Shown: one piece after another, positions 8,772 to 17,941 of the stretch
How positions within the stretch are numbered: position 1 is the stretch's first letter
How the letters are laid out: each line of letters starts with the position of its first letter
Assembly: GCA_016789785.1 (NCBI GenBank)
Contig: JAEUQE010000031.1
Coordinates: forward strand, 1 to 51,652
Direction of reading: 5' to 3'
Length of the DNA: 51,652 nt
Source of the DNA: Bryobacterales bacterium
Lineage (GTDB): Bacteria > Acidobacteriota > Terriglobia > Bryobacterales > Bryobacteraceae
Translations under genes and position numbers: made by a program
The notes under the pieces: model-generated
What the model saw: only the letters and a program-made list of their open reading frames with translations
Database searches by the model: none
What the model was told of the DNA's origin: nothing

Positions 8772-9701
8772 CTGTCAACGCGAATCGCGATCCTGCTTGT
8801 CTGTTTGCTGACGTGCCACGGCGTGTCCGCACAGACGCGAACCGTGGACATCGACTACGAAGTGGAAGTGAACAGCGGCGCTGGCCCGGTGAATCTGTGG
8901 CTGCCTGTTCCGCAAAACAATGCGAGTCAGCGGATCGAGCAACTGCGTTTCTCCGGAGAAGTGAAGCATACGCTGCATTCGCGCGACGGCAACCGCTACT
9001 ATTTCGCGAAAGCGCCGGCGGGCGCGAAGATCGGGATGCACTTCCGGGCGACTCGCAGTGAACGGATCGCGCCGGTGGAAGCCGTGCAGTCCGATGGCGG
9101 TTCGCCGAACTGCTGCCTTGGCCCCGACCGTCTGGTTCCGATCGACGGGCAGATTCGCAAGTGGGCGCAGGAGGTGGTTGGCAACGCGGCTACTCCGATA
9201 GGGAAGGCGCGTGCGATCTATGAGCATGTCATCGACACCGTGAAGTACGACAAGTCAGGGAAGGGCTGGGGCCGAGGCGACATCTACTATGCGTGTGATG
9301 AGCGGCGCGGCAACTGCTCCGATTTCCACGCGATTTTCATCGGCTATGCGCGGGCGTCCGGCATTCCCGCACAATTCACAATCGGCTTTCCTTTGCCGCC
9401 ACAGCGGGGATCGGGTGAGATCGCTGGCTACCATTGTTGGGCCGAATTCTGGGCGTCCGGGCCGGGGTGGATTCCGATCGATGCGTCGGAAGCCGCGAAA
9501 GACCCATCGCGACGCAAGTTCTTCTTTGGCGCGCTGGATGAGCATCGCATCGAGTTCACCAAGGGCCGCGATCTGATTCTCGAACCCCGGCAAGCCGGCG
9601 AACCGTTGAACTTCTTCGTGTATCCCTACGCGGAGAGCAATGGACAGCCTGTGAAGGATCTGCGAACACGCGTCCGCTACCGGGATGTGTCCGCCCGATG
9701 A
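8772..9701 (+). CDS. Exported transglutaminase-like (papain-fold) protein with probable non-ATG start
   Basis: The transglutaminase core is clear: Cys in RRGNCSDFHAIFIGYARASG, His in GYHCWAEFW and Asp in GWIPIDASEA, the usual catalytic triad of the superfamily. An N-terminal beta domain precedes it (VDIDYEVEVNSGAGPVNLWLP). The signal peptide STRIAILLVCLLTCHGVSA is only complete if translation starts upstream of the TTG at 8805. A GAGGG box at 8760-8764 lies four bases before an ATT (8769) and seven before a CTG (8772), and an in-frame stop lies just upstream, so I place the start at CTG 8772. The protein may be a protease, peptidoglycan-related or cross-linking enzyme; the family does not decide this. 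Its last 25 bases overlap the convergent PEP-CTERM gene. Confidence 0.78.
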   Translation: MSTRIAILLVCLLTCHGVSAQTRTVDIDYEVEVNSGAGPVNLWLPVPQNNASQRIEQLRFSGEVKHTLHSRDGNRYYFAKAPAGAKIGMHFRATRSERIAPVEAVQSDGGSPNCCLGPDRLVPIDGQIRKWAQEVVGNAATPIGKARAIYEHVIDTVKYDKSGKGWGRGDIYYACDERRGNCSDFHAIFIGYARASGIPAQFTIGFPLPPQRGSGEIAGYHCWAEFWASGPGWIPIDASEAAKDPSRRKFFFGALDEHRIEFTKGRDLILEPRQAGEPLNFFVYPYAESNGQPVKDLRTRVRYRDVSAR

Positions 9702-10252
9702 CGTCTACTCTGAATCCACGCCGCGACCAATCCGCCGCACACGAGCGCTGCTGTTCCAGGTTCCGGGATGTCCGCCGCTGGTGACACGGTGATCTGGAAT
9801 GCGGGCGTGAAGTTGCCGGCGCTCACGAAGTTGCCGCCCTGGAAGGGATCGGCATCGTAGAGTTCGTAGCTGATATCCATCGCTCCCGTGATGGGGCCGA
9901 GCGGAGCGTTGGCATTCAGGATCACCGAAGCGAGTCCGGTGGCCGTCACTCCGGGGACTCCGGCGGAGAAAGCCTGGATCAGCGGGAGTGCTCCGGGAGC
10001 GAGTGCGAAGGAATTGTTCGACACCCATGCGGACAGATAGTCCTCGAAGACGCCGACCGCGCCCACGTTCATCTGAACAGCGGTGATCAGCGTCCAATTG
10101 GTGGCGTCGGAGGCGAGCGAGAACCCCCAGCCGATGGTGGACCCGGGTGTTCCTGAGATCGCCCCATCCGCCGGGTCCAGCGTAAGCACAGGCGCGCTCC
10201 ATGCGGGCGCCGTGATCAATGATACAGCCAAGGCAGAGAGAACGAAGCGCAT
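9677..10252 (-). CDS. PEP-CTERM sorting-signal protein
   Basis: A 191-residue exported protein with signal peptide MRFVLSALAVSLITAPAWSA from ATG 10252. The C-terminus is a classical PEP-CTERM signal: IPEPGTAALVCGGLVAAWIQ followed by SRRHR, that is, the PEP motif, a transmembrane segment and a basic tail. Such signals are processed by an exosortase (EpsH family) that is not in this window. The middle is a low-complexity beta-rich region (VLTLDPADGAISGTPGSTIGW) without a named domain. The gene starts 19 bases after the PQQ-dehydrogenase gene on the same strand, so they are probably co-transcribed. Its 3' end overlaps the transglutaminase gene by 25 bases on the opposite strand. Confidence 0.75.
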   Translation of the reverse strand: MRFVLSALAVSLITAPAWSAPVLTLDPADGAISGTPGSTIGWGFSLASDATNWTLITAVQMNVGAVGVFEDYLSAWVSNNSFALAPGALPLIQAFSAGVPGVTATGLASVILNANAPLGPITGAMDISYELYDADPFQGGNFVSAGNFTPAFQITVSPAADIPEPGTAALVCGGLVAAWIQSRRHRADTSR

Positions 10253-10271
10253 GTATGGAATCCTCGATAAG

Positions 10272-12752
10272 TTACCGGAACTGATTGTTGAATGTGATGG
10301 TATTCGTGTAACCACCGTCGGCTACCACAGTGTAAGTGATGCGGACGCGTGTTACCGGTTGCGTGAGCGGGAAATTGAGCAGCATGGTTGCCGTGGCGGA
10401 ACTGCCGGGACCGATGTCCCCGAACAGGATGGGAAGCGGCGACAGCAGGGTCACGTTGCCCTGCCCGCCCACCGGGCTGATTGCCACCGAGGTGATGCGG
10501 GCGTTAAGCGCCGGCCCCTGCCCAGTGTTGTTGAGACGGAGCGTCCACAGCCGCTGGCCGGGTTGCGGTCCGTCGGCCTTTGCGGTGGTCTGGAGGACGA
10601 GGAACGGTGCGAGCGCAGTGAAGTTCGCGGTAACGGTTTTCGGGCCGTCCATGAGGACATTCTGCGGCGAAGTAGTGCCGCTGAGTGCGCCCGTGAAGCC
10701 GCTGAACACCCATCCTGGAGATGGGGTCGCAGTGACCGACTGCGTGGATCCCGCGCTGAACCAGCCGCCTGAACTTACCGTTCCGCCTTGCGATGGATTC
10801 GCGATCGTGGTAAGCAGATGCTCGCGATTGAATGTGGCTGTGTAAGTGGCGTTTGTGATGGGGACGGTGATGTCGTGGGTGGCGGCGCCTCCATCCGACC
10901 AGGACGCGAAGACGTCGCGAGTGCCGCCGTTGGTTTGTGGGCTTGGCGCACCGATCGGCCGCAAGAGCCCAACCACGCTATTCACCACCTGTGGCGCCGT
11001 GAAGGGAACTCCGTCCAGTGTCAACTGGCGCCCTGCGGGTATCGAAGTCACAGTGATCTGAGAGACGCGCGGGTCCACCCGGCGGCTGACCGTCGTCTCC
11101 AGCCCTGCACCGTCACGCACTGTGAGATAGATCAGGAAATGCACGTCTGTCAGTAAGTAGGGTGTGATGGCCGGTACTGTGAACGAACCGCTCGCACCCG
11201 TGAAGGGGAGCACGAAGGGACGAACGGCCGCACCTGTAATGTAGTCGACGCGCCATACGAAGGTCGCCGGATTGATCGGATTGCTGTTCTGATCCGTACC
11301 GGCGCCATTGAAGACGATCGTGTCGCCGCCGCTGAACAACGTGCCTTGGACGGGCGAGGTGATCGTGGCGGTGGGAGGTTGATTCGATACTACCGTCAGC
11401 ACTGCTGGATTGCTGGTTGCCGTGCCGTTGGTGTTCTGCACGATCACGCGAAACACGGCGCCATTGTCAGCAAGTTGGGGCGTGAACGTATAGGTGGAGT
11501 TCGTGGCGCCATTGATGTTCTGCGAATTCCGCTGCCATTGATAGGTGAGGGAGGGCCCCGTGGCCGTTACCGAAAAGGTCGCTGGCTGGCCGGCGGATAC
11601 CTGCGTGTTCTGCGGATGCTGGGTGATGGAAGGAGCGTTTGAATTCGTATTGTCGATGCGAAGAACTCGCCCGCCATTGCCGCGCTCCAGATAGTAGATC
11701 CGGGCATCGGGCCCGACGCGAACGTCCACTGGATTGACTGCGCCCGTGAGAAACTGCGTGGGCGATGGGGCGCCCGTCGGGGCAATGCGGTAGATCCAAC
11801 CGGAGCAGAAATCGGCGAAGAAATACTGCCCGGCCATGGCGGGCGGGTAAGTGGGATTGGTTGGATTGTAGAAGACTCCCCCGCTGATCGCACAGCCTGT
11901 GGGCGCGGCTCCGCCGTGGGCGTAAGCGAAGTAGGGGGTACCGAAGTTGAGATCCGTCGTTGCGCCCTCCGTGGAGGGCCACCCGTAATTCGCACCCGCC
12001 CGTCCCACGTTAACTTCTTCCCAAGTGTTCTGGCCAACGTCATTGATGAACATCCGTCCGGTAACCGGGTCGAACGCGAAGGTGAACGGATTGCGCAGTC
12101 CGGCGGCCCAGATCAGGCGGTTTTGCCCGGTGGGCGATCCGGAAATGCCCGAGATGGAAGTAGGATTGTCCGCGGGTATGGATCCATCGGCGTTCATGCG
12201 CAAGATCTTTCCAAGTAAGTTGCTCAGTGACTGAGCGTTGGCTGTGGTTGCGTTCTCGCCGACAGCGATATACAGCTTGCCGTCTGGTCCGAAGTGTAGC
12301 GCGCCGCCGTTGTGGTTGGTCGCGGTCGTGAGGTTATTCAGGTTGAGCAGGATCAGTTCACTTCCCGAAACTGCGACGTCACCATTCGCCGTGAACCGGC
12401 TGACTCGATTGAATCGGGGCGACGACGGCACCGTGTAGTACACGTACACGTAGTTGTTCACCGCAAAATCGGGATCGAACGTGACGCCGAGAAGTCCCCG
12501 TTCGCCGCTCGGATCGGTGGAGACCGTGACAAAGGGCGTGGCAAGAAGCGCGTTGTTCTTGATCACGCGCAGTGCGCCGCCTTGCTCGCAAACGAAGATC
12601 CGGCCATCCGGCGAGAACGCCATGGCAGTAGGCGACGAGAGTCCGCTGGCGACAACCACTTCGGTGAAACCGGGGACCGGAGTGCCGGCCGGAAGTTCGA
12701 GAGAAGCCAGCGCGAGGAAGCAGAGGATAAACCCAGTTTGTGACTTCGGCAT
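10272..12752 (-). CDS. PQQ-type sugar dehydrogenase domain with Ig-like and bacterial repeat domains
   Basis: A secreted protein of 826 residues from ATG 12752, with signal peptide ending near ASLELPAGTP. Residues about 28-365 are the glucose/sorbosone dehydrogenase propeller (LSSPTAMAFSPDGRIFVCEQ, GERGLLGVTFDPDF, NHNGGALHFGPDGKLYIAVG, WAAGLRNPFTFAFDP, NDVGQNTWEEVN, ANYGWPSTEG). These proteins oxidise aldoses with PQQ and Ca2+. An Ig-like domain follows (ITQHPQNTQVSAGQPATFSV to NTNGTATSNPAVLTV). Next are a domain resembling those of large secreted enzymes and a bacterial repeat (LLTTIANPSQGGTVSSGGWF to GPKTVTANF). A beta-sandwich tail ends the protein. The architecture suggests a surface enzyme that binds polysaccharide. 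It diverges from the PSD1 gene across a 260-base intergenic region. Confidence 0.8.
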   Translation of the reverse strand: MPKSQTGFILCFLALASLELPAGTPVPGFTEVVVASGLSSPTAMAFSPDGRIFVCEQGGALRVIKNNALLATPFVTVSTDPSGERGLLGVTFDPDFAVNNYVYVYYTVPSSPRFNRVSRFTANGDVAVSGSELILLNLNNLTTATNHNGGALHFGPDGKLYIAVGENATTANAQSLSNLLGKILRMNADGSIPADNPTSISGISGSPTGQNRLIWAAGLRNPFTFAFDPVTGRMFINDVGQNTWEEVNVGRAGANYGWPSTEGATTDLNFGTPYFAYAHGGAAPTGCAISGGVFYNPTNPTYPPAMAGQYFFADFCSGWIYRIAPTGAPSPTQFLTGAVNPVDVRVGPDARIYYLERGNGGRVLRIDNTNSNAPSITQHPQNTQVSAGQPATFSVTATGPSLTYQWQRNSQNINGATNSTYTFTPQLADNGAVFRVIVQNTNGTATSNPAVLTVVSNQPPTATITSPVQGTLFSGGDTIVFNGAGTDQNSNPINPATFVWRVDYITGAAVRPFVLPFTGASGSFTVPAITPYLLTDVHFLIYLTVRDGAGLETTVSRRVDPRVSQITVTSIPAGRQLTLDGVPFTAPQVVNSVVGLLRPIGAPSPQTNGGTRDVFASWSDGGAATHDITVPITNATYTATFNREHLLTTIANPSQGGTVSSGGWFSAGSTQSVTATPSPGWVFSGFTGALSGTTSPQNVLMDGPKTVTANFTALAPFLVLQTTAKADGPQPGQRLWTLRLNNTGQGPALNARITSVAISPVGGQGNVTLLSPLPILFGDIGPGSSATATMLLNFPLTQPVTRVRITYTVVADGGYTNTITFNNQFR

Positions 12753-12810
12753 AGCCAATTGGTTCTAGTGTAAAGCGCAAGTACTAGAACTCAAAGAGTA
12801 ATGTTTTCCT

Positions 12811-12855
12811 GGTAATACAGGTAAAAATTACCGAGTCGGCTTCAGGGAAGTTACC
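12811..12855. promoter_or_regulatory. Cluster of GGTAA/TTACC half-sites in the divergent promoter region
   Basis: The 260 bases between the PQQ-dehydrogenase and PSD1 genes (12753-13012) hold no gene but carry GGTAA at 12811 and 12820 and TTACC at 12828 and 12851. Two of them form the 13-base palindrome GGTAAAAATTACC (12820-12832). A similar GGTAA-N6-TTACC lies before the TonB receptor gene at 17744-17759. This could be an operator; it is a pattern only. Confidence 0.25.
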
Positions 12856-13012
12856 TATGTTGGATTTTGCTGCACGCGGTTAGTTGGAGTTCAGAGGCCA
12901 CAGTCAGAAGAGCCGATGTCGCGGGTGCCGCTTCGAAACTTCAGATCTCGCGGCCGTCTGGCGAGCATGGTAGTCTCACCACCGAAACTGCCATATAATC
13001 TGAACAGTCCCT

Positions 13013-16000
13013 ATGCGCCCCCTGTTCGCCTGCTTCATTCTGGGAGTACTGTCTATGACGGTGGTGGCCGCCGCCGAACAGACCGTCGAGTTCAATCGCG
13101 ATGTGCGCCCGATCCTCTCCGATAAATGTTTCGGGTGCCATGGCCCGGATGCCAAGACTAAGAATATTGCGCTGCGGCTCGATGTCGAGTCGATGGCGAA
13201 GAGCGACCTCGGCGGACGCTTCGGCATCGTCGAAGGCGATCCCGCCAAAAGCGAAGTGATCCGCCGCGTAACCACGGAAAAGAAGGCGTTGCGCATGCCG
13301 CCGCTGGCGTCAGGACACACGCTCGGAGAAAAGGAGATCGACACCCTGCGGACGTGGATCGCGGAGGGGGCGAAGTGGCAGAAGCACTGGTCATTCCTGG
13401 CGCCGGTCCGCCATCCGTTGCCCGCGGTGCGTGATGGGCTGTGGCCACGCAACGGAATTGACCACTTCATCCTTGCGCGGCTGGAACGCGAGGGTGTGAA
13501 GCCGTCGGGCGAGGCATCCAGGGAAACACTGGCTCGGCGGGTATCGCTTGACTTGACGGGCCTGCCGCCGACGGTCGCAGAACTGGACGCCTTCCTGAAG
13601 GACACGTCGCCCCAGGCCTATGAACGTATGGTGGACCGTCTGCTGGCATCGCCGCGCTTCGGGGAGCGCATGGCGATCCGGTGGTTGGATGCGGCTCGCT
13701 ACGCCGACACCAACGGCTACCAATTCGACGGCGAGCGGGTGATGTGGCGCTGGCGCGATTACGTGATCGAGAGTTTCAATCGCAACAAGCCCTACGATCG
13801 ATTTCTGGTGGAACAGATCGCCGGGGATCTGCTGCCGGGTGCGACGCTGGAGCAGAAGATCGCCACAGGGTTCAATCGCAACCACCGCGCCAACACGGAA
13901 GACGGGATCATTCCCGAGGAATACGCGGTGGAGTATGTGGTGGACCGCATTGAAACAGCTTCCACCGTGTTTCTCGGACTTACTACTGGGTGCGCGCGGT
14001 GCCACAACCATAAGTACGACCCCATTACCCAGAAGGAGTTCTACCAGTTTTATGGTTACTTCGGAAATGTGCCGGAGTATGGACGGGCCATCAAGTACGG
14101 TAACTCGCCACCATTGATCCCCGCGCCGACCGTGGCGCAGCAGGAGGAATTGCGGCAGTTGGAAGCGAGGATGCGGACGGTGGAGTCGGCACTGGCAAAG
14201 CAGAACGCCGAGATTGAGCGCGCGCAGGCCCAATGGGAGAGGAACTTGGCGAAGTCCGCGCCCCTGACGTGGGCCCCGCGCGAGATGCGCGAGGTCTCTT
14301 ACGATTTGAACGACAATCTTCCCGGCCACGTAGGTAAGCCGCGGATCGCGGCGGGTAAGCTGGGCAGTGCGGTGCGGTTCGACGGCTCCACTTACTTCGA
14401 GGTGCCGTCAGTCGCTCAGTTCGATATCGACGACCGGTTTTCCATCGCGGGCTGGGTTCAACCGGAGTGCGACAACTGCACGATCTGGAGCCGCATGAAC
14501 GATTCCGCCAAAGGCAAAGGGATCGGCCTGCACCTGGAAGAAGGCAAGCTGTTTCTCACGATGACCAATGTGTGGGCCGATGATGCGACACGCTTTGTCG
14601 CACTGCAACCGCTGCCGCGCGGCCGGTGGGTGCATCTGGCGATGACTTACACGGGGTCGAAGATGGCCGAGGGATGGAAGTTGTATGTCGACGGCAAGCC
14701 AGTGGAAGTGAAGGTGCTGCAAGATACGCTCTACCGGCCGTTTCGCAACGCGGGCTCGACGTTCCGTGTCCCGTTCCGGTTGGGTGCGGGCAACGGCCGG
14801 GAGCAGCGTTATCAGGGGCTGATTGACGACGTACATGTTTACTCGCGGGTCTTGGAGCCCGACGAGGTGGAGTCGCTGGCAGTTGGCGCGACCCTGAACG
14901 AGATCGCCGCGAAACCGGCTGCCCAGCGGTCTGCCGCGGAGAAAAGGCAAATTGACCGGTATTTCCTGGATCAGGCGGCGCCGGCAGGGATTCGCGAGAA
15001 CTGGCGCAGGTTGGTGGCGCTCCGCCAGGACAAAGAGGCCCTGGAGCGCACCTTCCCGTCGGTGATGATCATGGCCGAGAGTGTGCCTCGCAAGCAGGCC
15101 CACTTGTTGATTCGCGGGCAATACGACAAGCCGGGTGAGTCGGTGGAACCGGGGGTTCCGGCGGTATTGCCACCGCTGCCCGCAGGCGCGCCGAATAACC
15201 GGTTGGGACTGGCGCAGTGGATGGTGGATAAGTCGAACCCTTTGACGGCGCGCGTGGCCGTGAATCGCTTCTGGCAATCGATATTTGGTACCGGGTTAGT
15301 GAAAACCACGGAAGATTTCGGAGTGCAAGGGGAGTGGCCGTCGCATCCCGAGTTACTCGACTGGCTTGCCGCGGAGTTTGTCGCGTCGGGTTGGGACGTG
15401 AAGGCGATGATGAAGCTGATGGTGATGAGTGCGGCATATCGCCAGAGTTCGGCGTCGTCCCAGGAGTTGACGGCACGGGATCCGGAGAACCGGCTGCTGG
15501 CTCGTGGCCCGAGAGCGCGAATTCCCGCGGAGATGGTGCGCGACAGTGCCTTACTAGCGGCTGGTCTGTTGAAGGAGAAGTTGGGTGGACCCTCGGTGAA
15601 ACCGTATCAGCCGGATGGACTGTGGCAGGAACTCATCATGCAGGACATGCACTATGTACAGAGCAAGGGTGATGACCTGTACCGCCGCAGCCTTTATACA
15701 TTCTGGAAGCGCACGGTGGCGCCTCCAATGATGGCGAATTTCGACTCGGCGTTGCGCGAGAGTTGCACGGTGCGGGAGAACCGCACGAACACACCGCTGC
15801 AAGCGCTGAATCTGATGAATGATGTGACGTTCATTGAAGCGGCACGGTTTGTGGGGCAGCGCATGTTGCGCGAAGCGCCCGGGGATGCGAATTCCCGGCT
15901 CGCATACGGATTCCGGCTGATTACATCCAGAAATCCGAGCGATGCCGAGAAAGCGGTCCTGCGGAGTAATCTGCAGTATCATCTCGACTACTTCGCCGGA

Positions 16001-16138
16001 AACCCCGAACGGGTGAAGTCATATCTGAGCCAGGGCGATTCGCCGCCGGATCCGAAGTTGGACGCGAGAGAACTTGCTGCTTACGCGTCGGTGGCGAGCC
16101 TGATGTTCAACCTGGATGAGGCGATCACCAAGGAGTAA
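13013..16138 (+). CDS. Planctomycete-type cytochrome c (PSD1), DUF1549, LamG and DUF1553 protein
   Basis: A 1041-residue exported protein with signal peptide MRPLFACFILGVLSMTVVAAA. The N-terminal cytochrome-like domain has one heme-binding motif C39-FG-C42-H43 in SDKCFGCHGPD. DUF1549 follows at about 140-345 (DHFILARLEREGVKPS, RVSLDLTGLPPT, RWLDAARYADTNGY) and contains a second CxxCH at 327-331 (GCARCHNHKYDP). A coiled-coil stretch (about 370-405) and a LamG/concanavalin-like domain (about 425-625: GSAVRFDGSTYFEVPS, IAGWVQ) come next. DUF1553 closes the protein (NRLGLAQWMVDKSNPLTARVAVNRFWQSIFGTGLVKT, EDFGVQGEWPSHPELLDWLA). Its stop region contains the ribosome binding site of the following DUF1501 gene. 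The pair is a common module of unknown function in planctomycetes and acidobacteria, probably in periplasmic polymer breakdown. Confidence 0.88.
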   Translation: MRPLFACFILGVLSMTVVAAAEQTVEFNRDVRPILSDKCFGCHGPDAKTKNIALRLDVESMAKSDLGGRFGIVEGDPAKSEVIRRVTTEKKALRMPPLASGHTLGEKEIDTLRTWIAEGAKWQKHWSFLAPVRHPLPAVRDGLWPRNGIDHFILARLEREGVKPSGEASRETLARRVSLDLTGLPPTVAELDAFLKDTSPQAYERMVDRLLASPRFGERMAIRWLDAARYADTNGYQFDGERVMWRWRDYVIESFNRNKPYDRFLVEQIAGDLLPGATLEQKIATGFNRNHRANTEDGIIPEEYAVEYVVDRIETASTVFLGLTTGCARCHNHKYDPITQKEFYQFYGYFGNVPEYGRAIKYGNSPPLIPAPTVAQQEELRQLEARMRTVESALAKQNAEIERAQAQWERNLAKSAPLTWAPREMREVSYDLNDNLPGHVGKPRIAAGKLGSAVRFDGSTYFEVPSVAQFDIDDRFSIAGWVQPECDNCTIWSRMNDSAKGKGIGLHLEEGKLFLTMTNVWADDATRFVALQPLPRGRWVHLAMTYTGSKMAEGWKLYVDGKPVEVKVLQDTLYRPFRNAGSTFRVPFRLGAGNGREQRYQGLIDDVHVYSRVLEPDEVESLAVGATLNEIAAKPAAQRSAAEKRQIDRYFLDQAAPAGIRENWRRLVALRQDKEALERTFPSVMIMAESVPRKQAHLLIRGQYDKPGESVEPGVPAVLPPLPAGAPNNRLGLAQWMVDKSNPLTARVAVNRFWQSIFGTGLVKTTEDFGVQGEWPSHPELLDWLAAEFVASGWDVKAMMKLMVMSAAYRQSSASSQELTARDPENRLLARGPRARIPAEMVRDSALLAAGLLKEKLGGPSVKPYQPDGLWQELIMQDMHYVQSKGDDLYRRSLYTFWKRTVAPPMMANFDSALRESCTVRENRTNTPLQALNLMNDVTFIEAARFVGQRMLREAPGDANSRLAYGFRLITSRNPSDAEKAVLRSNLQYHLDYFAGNPERVKSYLSQGDSPPDPKLDARELAAYASVASLMFNLDEAITKE

Positions 16139-16142
16139 GCGA

Positions 16143-17579
16143 ATGGACCCGCTACAGGAACGACAACTGCAACTTACCCGGCGGCACTTTTTTTCGCGGG
16201 CTGGATTGGGCGTGGGCACGGCGGCCTTAGGTTCGCTGCTGGCGAAGGATGGCATGGCCGCGACTGGTGGAATGGCGGGGTTGCCTCACCACACGCCCAA
16301 GGCGAAGCGCGTGATCTATCTCTTCCAGCACGGCGCGCCGTCGCAGCTCGACTTATTCGACTACAAGCCGGGCCTTGCGAAGATACGCGGTCAGGATCTA
16401 CCGGCAAGCGTGCGGATGGGGCAACGGCTGACTGGCATGACGGCCTATCAGGCGGCGTTTCCCACAGCTCCGTCGCTCTTCCGTTTCGCGCAGCATGGCA
16501 AGGGCGGAATGTGGTTAAGCGAGTTACTCCCACATATAGCGAAGGTGGCCGATGAGTTGTGTCTGATGAAGTCGCTCCATACGGAAGCGATTAATCATGA
16601 TCCGGCGGTTACGTTCTTCCAGACGGGCTTTCAGCTTGCGGGACGGCCGAGCATTGGGTCGTGGATCAGTTACGGCTTGGGCTCACTGAGTGAAGACCTT
16701 CCGGCGTTTGTCGTGATGGTGTCGCAGGGAAAGGGGGGCTCGCAGGCGCTGGCCGACCGGCAGTGGTCCGCGGGATTCCTTCCGTCAAAGTATGCGGGCG
16801 TGAAGTTCCGGGCGGGCGCCGACCCTGTGCTGTATCTGTCGAACCCCGATGGATACGAGCGTCCGGCGCGGCGGCGATTCCTGGATGATCTGGCGAAGTT
16901 GAACGAGTTGAAGCAGTCCGAAATGCAGGATCCGGAAATTGCTACACGGATTGCCCAGTACGAGATGGCCTACCGGATGCAAGCGTCAGTGCCGGAGTTG
17001 ACAGATCTCTCAAAGGAGCCCGAGAGGACGTTCGAGATGTACGGGCCGGACTCGCGCAAGCCGGGCACTTACGCCGCCAATTGTATCCTTGCGCGGCGGC
17101 TGGCAGAGCGTGGAGTGCGATTTATTCAGCTTTTTCACCGTGGGTGGGATCAGCACAATAACCTGCCGCGCGATATCCGCCTTCAGTGCGAGCAGACGGA
17201 TCAGCCGTCGGCGGCCCTGGTGCGCGATCTGAAGGAGCGTGGGTTACTGGAAGATACCGTGGTGGTGTGGGGCGGCGAGTTCGGACGAACGGTGTATTCG
17301 CAAGGCGTGCTGACTGAGGATAACTATGGACGGGATCACCATCCACGCTGTTTCGCCATGTGGGCCGCGGGCGGAGGGTTTAAGGGCGGCCTGACCTATG
17401 GGGAGACCGACGATTTCTCGTATAACATCACCCAGGATCCGATGGATGTCCATGATCTGCACGCGACCGTGCTGCACAACCTGGGTGTGGATCACCTGCG
17501 GCTGACGTTCAAGTTCCAGGGGCGGCACTACCGGCTGACGGACATCCATGGCCGGCTGGTGCGGGACCTGATTACATAG
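16143..17579 (+). CDS. DUF1501 family exported protein (sulfatase-like fold)
   Basis: A 478-residue protein with a Tat-type signal at its N-terminus (TRRHFFSRAGLGVGTAALGS), which predicts export of a folded protein. The body has the DUF1501 hallmarks: AKRVIYLFQHGAPSQLDLFDYKP, LMKSLHTEAINHDPAVTFFQTG, PSIGSWISYGLGS, and the metal-site-like segments VVWGGEFGRTVYSQG and DNYGRDHHPRCFAMWAAGGG. The fold is related to alkaline phosphatase/sulfatase enzymes, but the substrate is unknown. The ATG at 16143 lies four bases after the PSD1 stop and has AAGGAG overlapping that stop, so the two are translated from one message. A second copy with the same motifs lies at 42076-43647. Confidence 0.88.
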   Translation: MDPLQERQLQLTRRHFFSRAGLGVGTAALGSLLAKDGMAATGGMAGLPHHTPKAKRVIYLFQHGAPSQLDLFDYKPGLAKIRGQDLPASVRMGQRLTGMTAYQAAFPTAPSLFRFAQHGKGGMWLSELLPHIAKVADELCLMKSLHTEAINHDPAVTFFQTGFQLAGRPSIGSWISYGLGSLSEDLPAFVVMVSQGKGGSQALADRQWSAGFLPSKYAGVKFRAGADPVLYLSNPDGYERPARRRFLDDLAKLNELKQSEMQDPEIATRIAQYEMAYRMQASVPELTDLSKEPERTFEMYGPDSRKPGTYAANCILARRLAERGVRFIQLFHRGWDQHNNLPRDIRLQCEQTDQPSAALVRDLKERGLLEDTVVVWGGEFGRTVYSQGVLTEDNYGRDHHPRCFAMWAAGGGFKGGLTYGETDDFSYNITQDPMDVHDLHATVLHNLGVDHLRLTFKFQGRHYRLTDIHGRLVRDLIT

Positions 17580-17941
17580 AAATCGCCACGGGCAGGTTTC
17601 AGCGCCCCTGGCCAACCGCTCCTCTCGATTCTCGGCACTGACAGCAAGTTTGCACTTCTCGACACCACCTCGATCCGGGGGTGGCAGATGCTTGCCATGG
17701 CCGATCGTGCCGGCCGCCGCTCGATCGTAGAGGCAGCCGATCCGGTAACAACTATTACCGAGATGTTACGTCATCCGCTTCACAATCGTAATATCTCAGT
17801 GCGATTGTTAATTCAAGCAAACGAAGTAGTCAGATTTCCGCATTCCCGCACTCATAATGACGCATGGGAAAAGGGTTGTCTCCAAACCAGGAGAGGTGCA
17901 GCCACATCCCTGTAAACCTACCATTCAGGGGAAAAATCAAA
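17580..17941 (+). promoter_or_regulatory. Intergenic region before the TonB receptor with inverted repeat CGGTAA-N6-TTACCG
   Basis: No convincing gene is seen in these 362 bases. A perfect six-base inverted repeat CGGTAA/TTACCG sits at 17743-17760, similar to half-sites before the PSD1 gene. A CATAAT box lies near 17848. The ribosome binding site AGGGG precedes the receptor ATG by about 11 bases. The length suggests a separate promoter for the receptor gene, which is inference. Confidence 0.3.
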
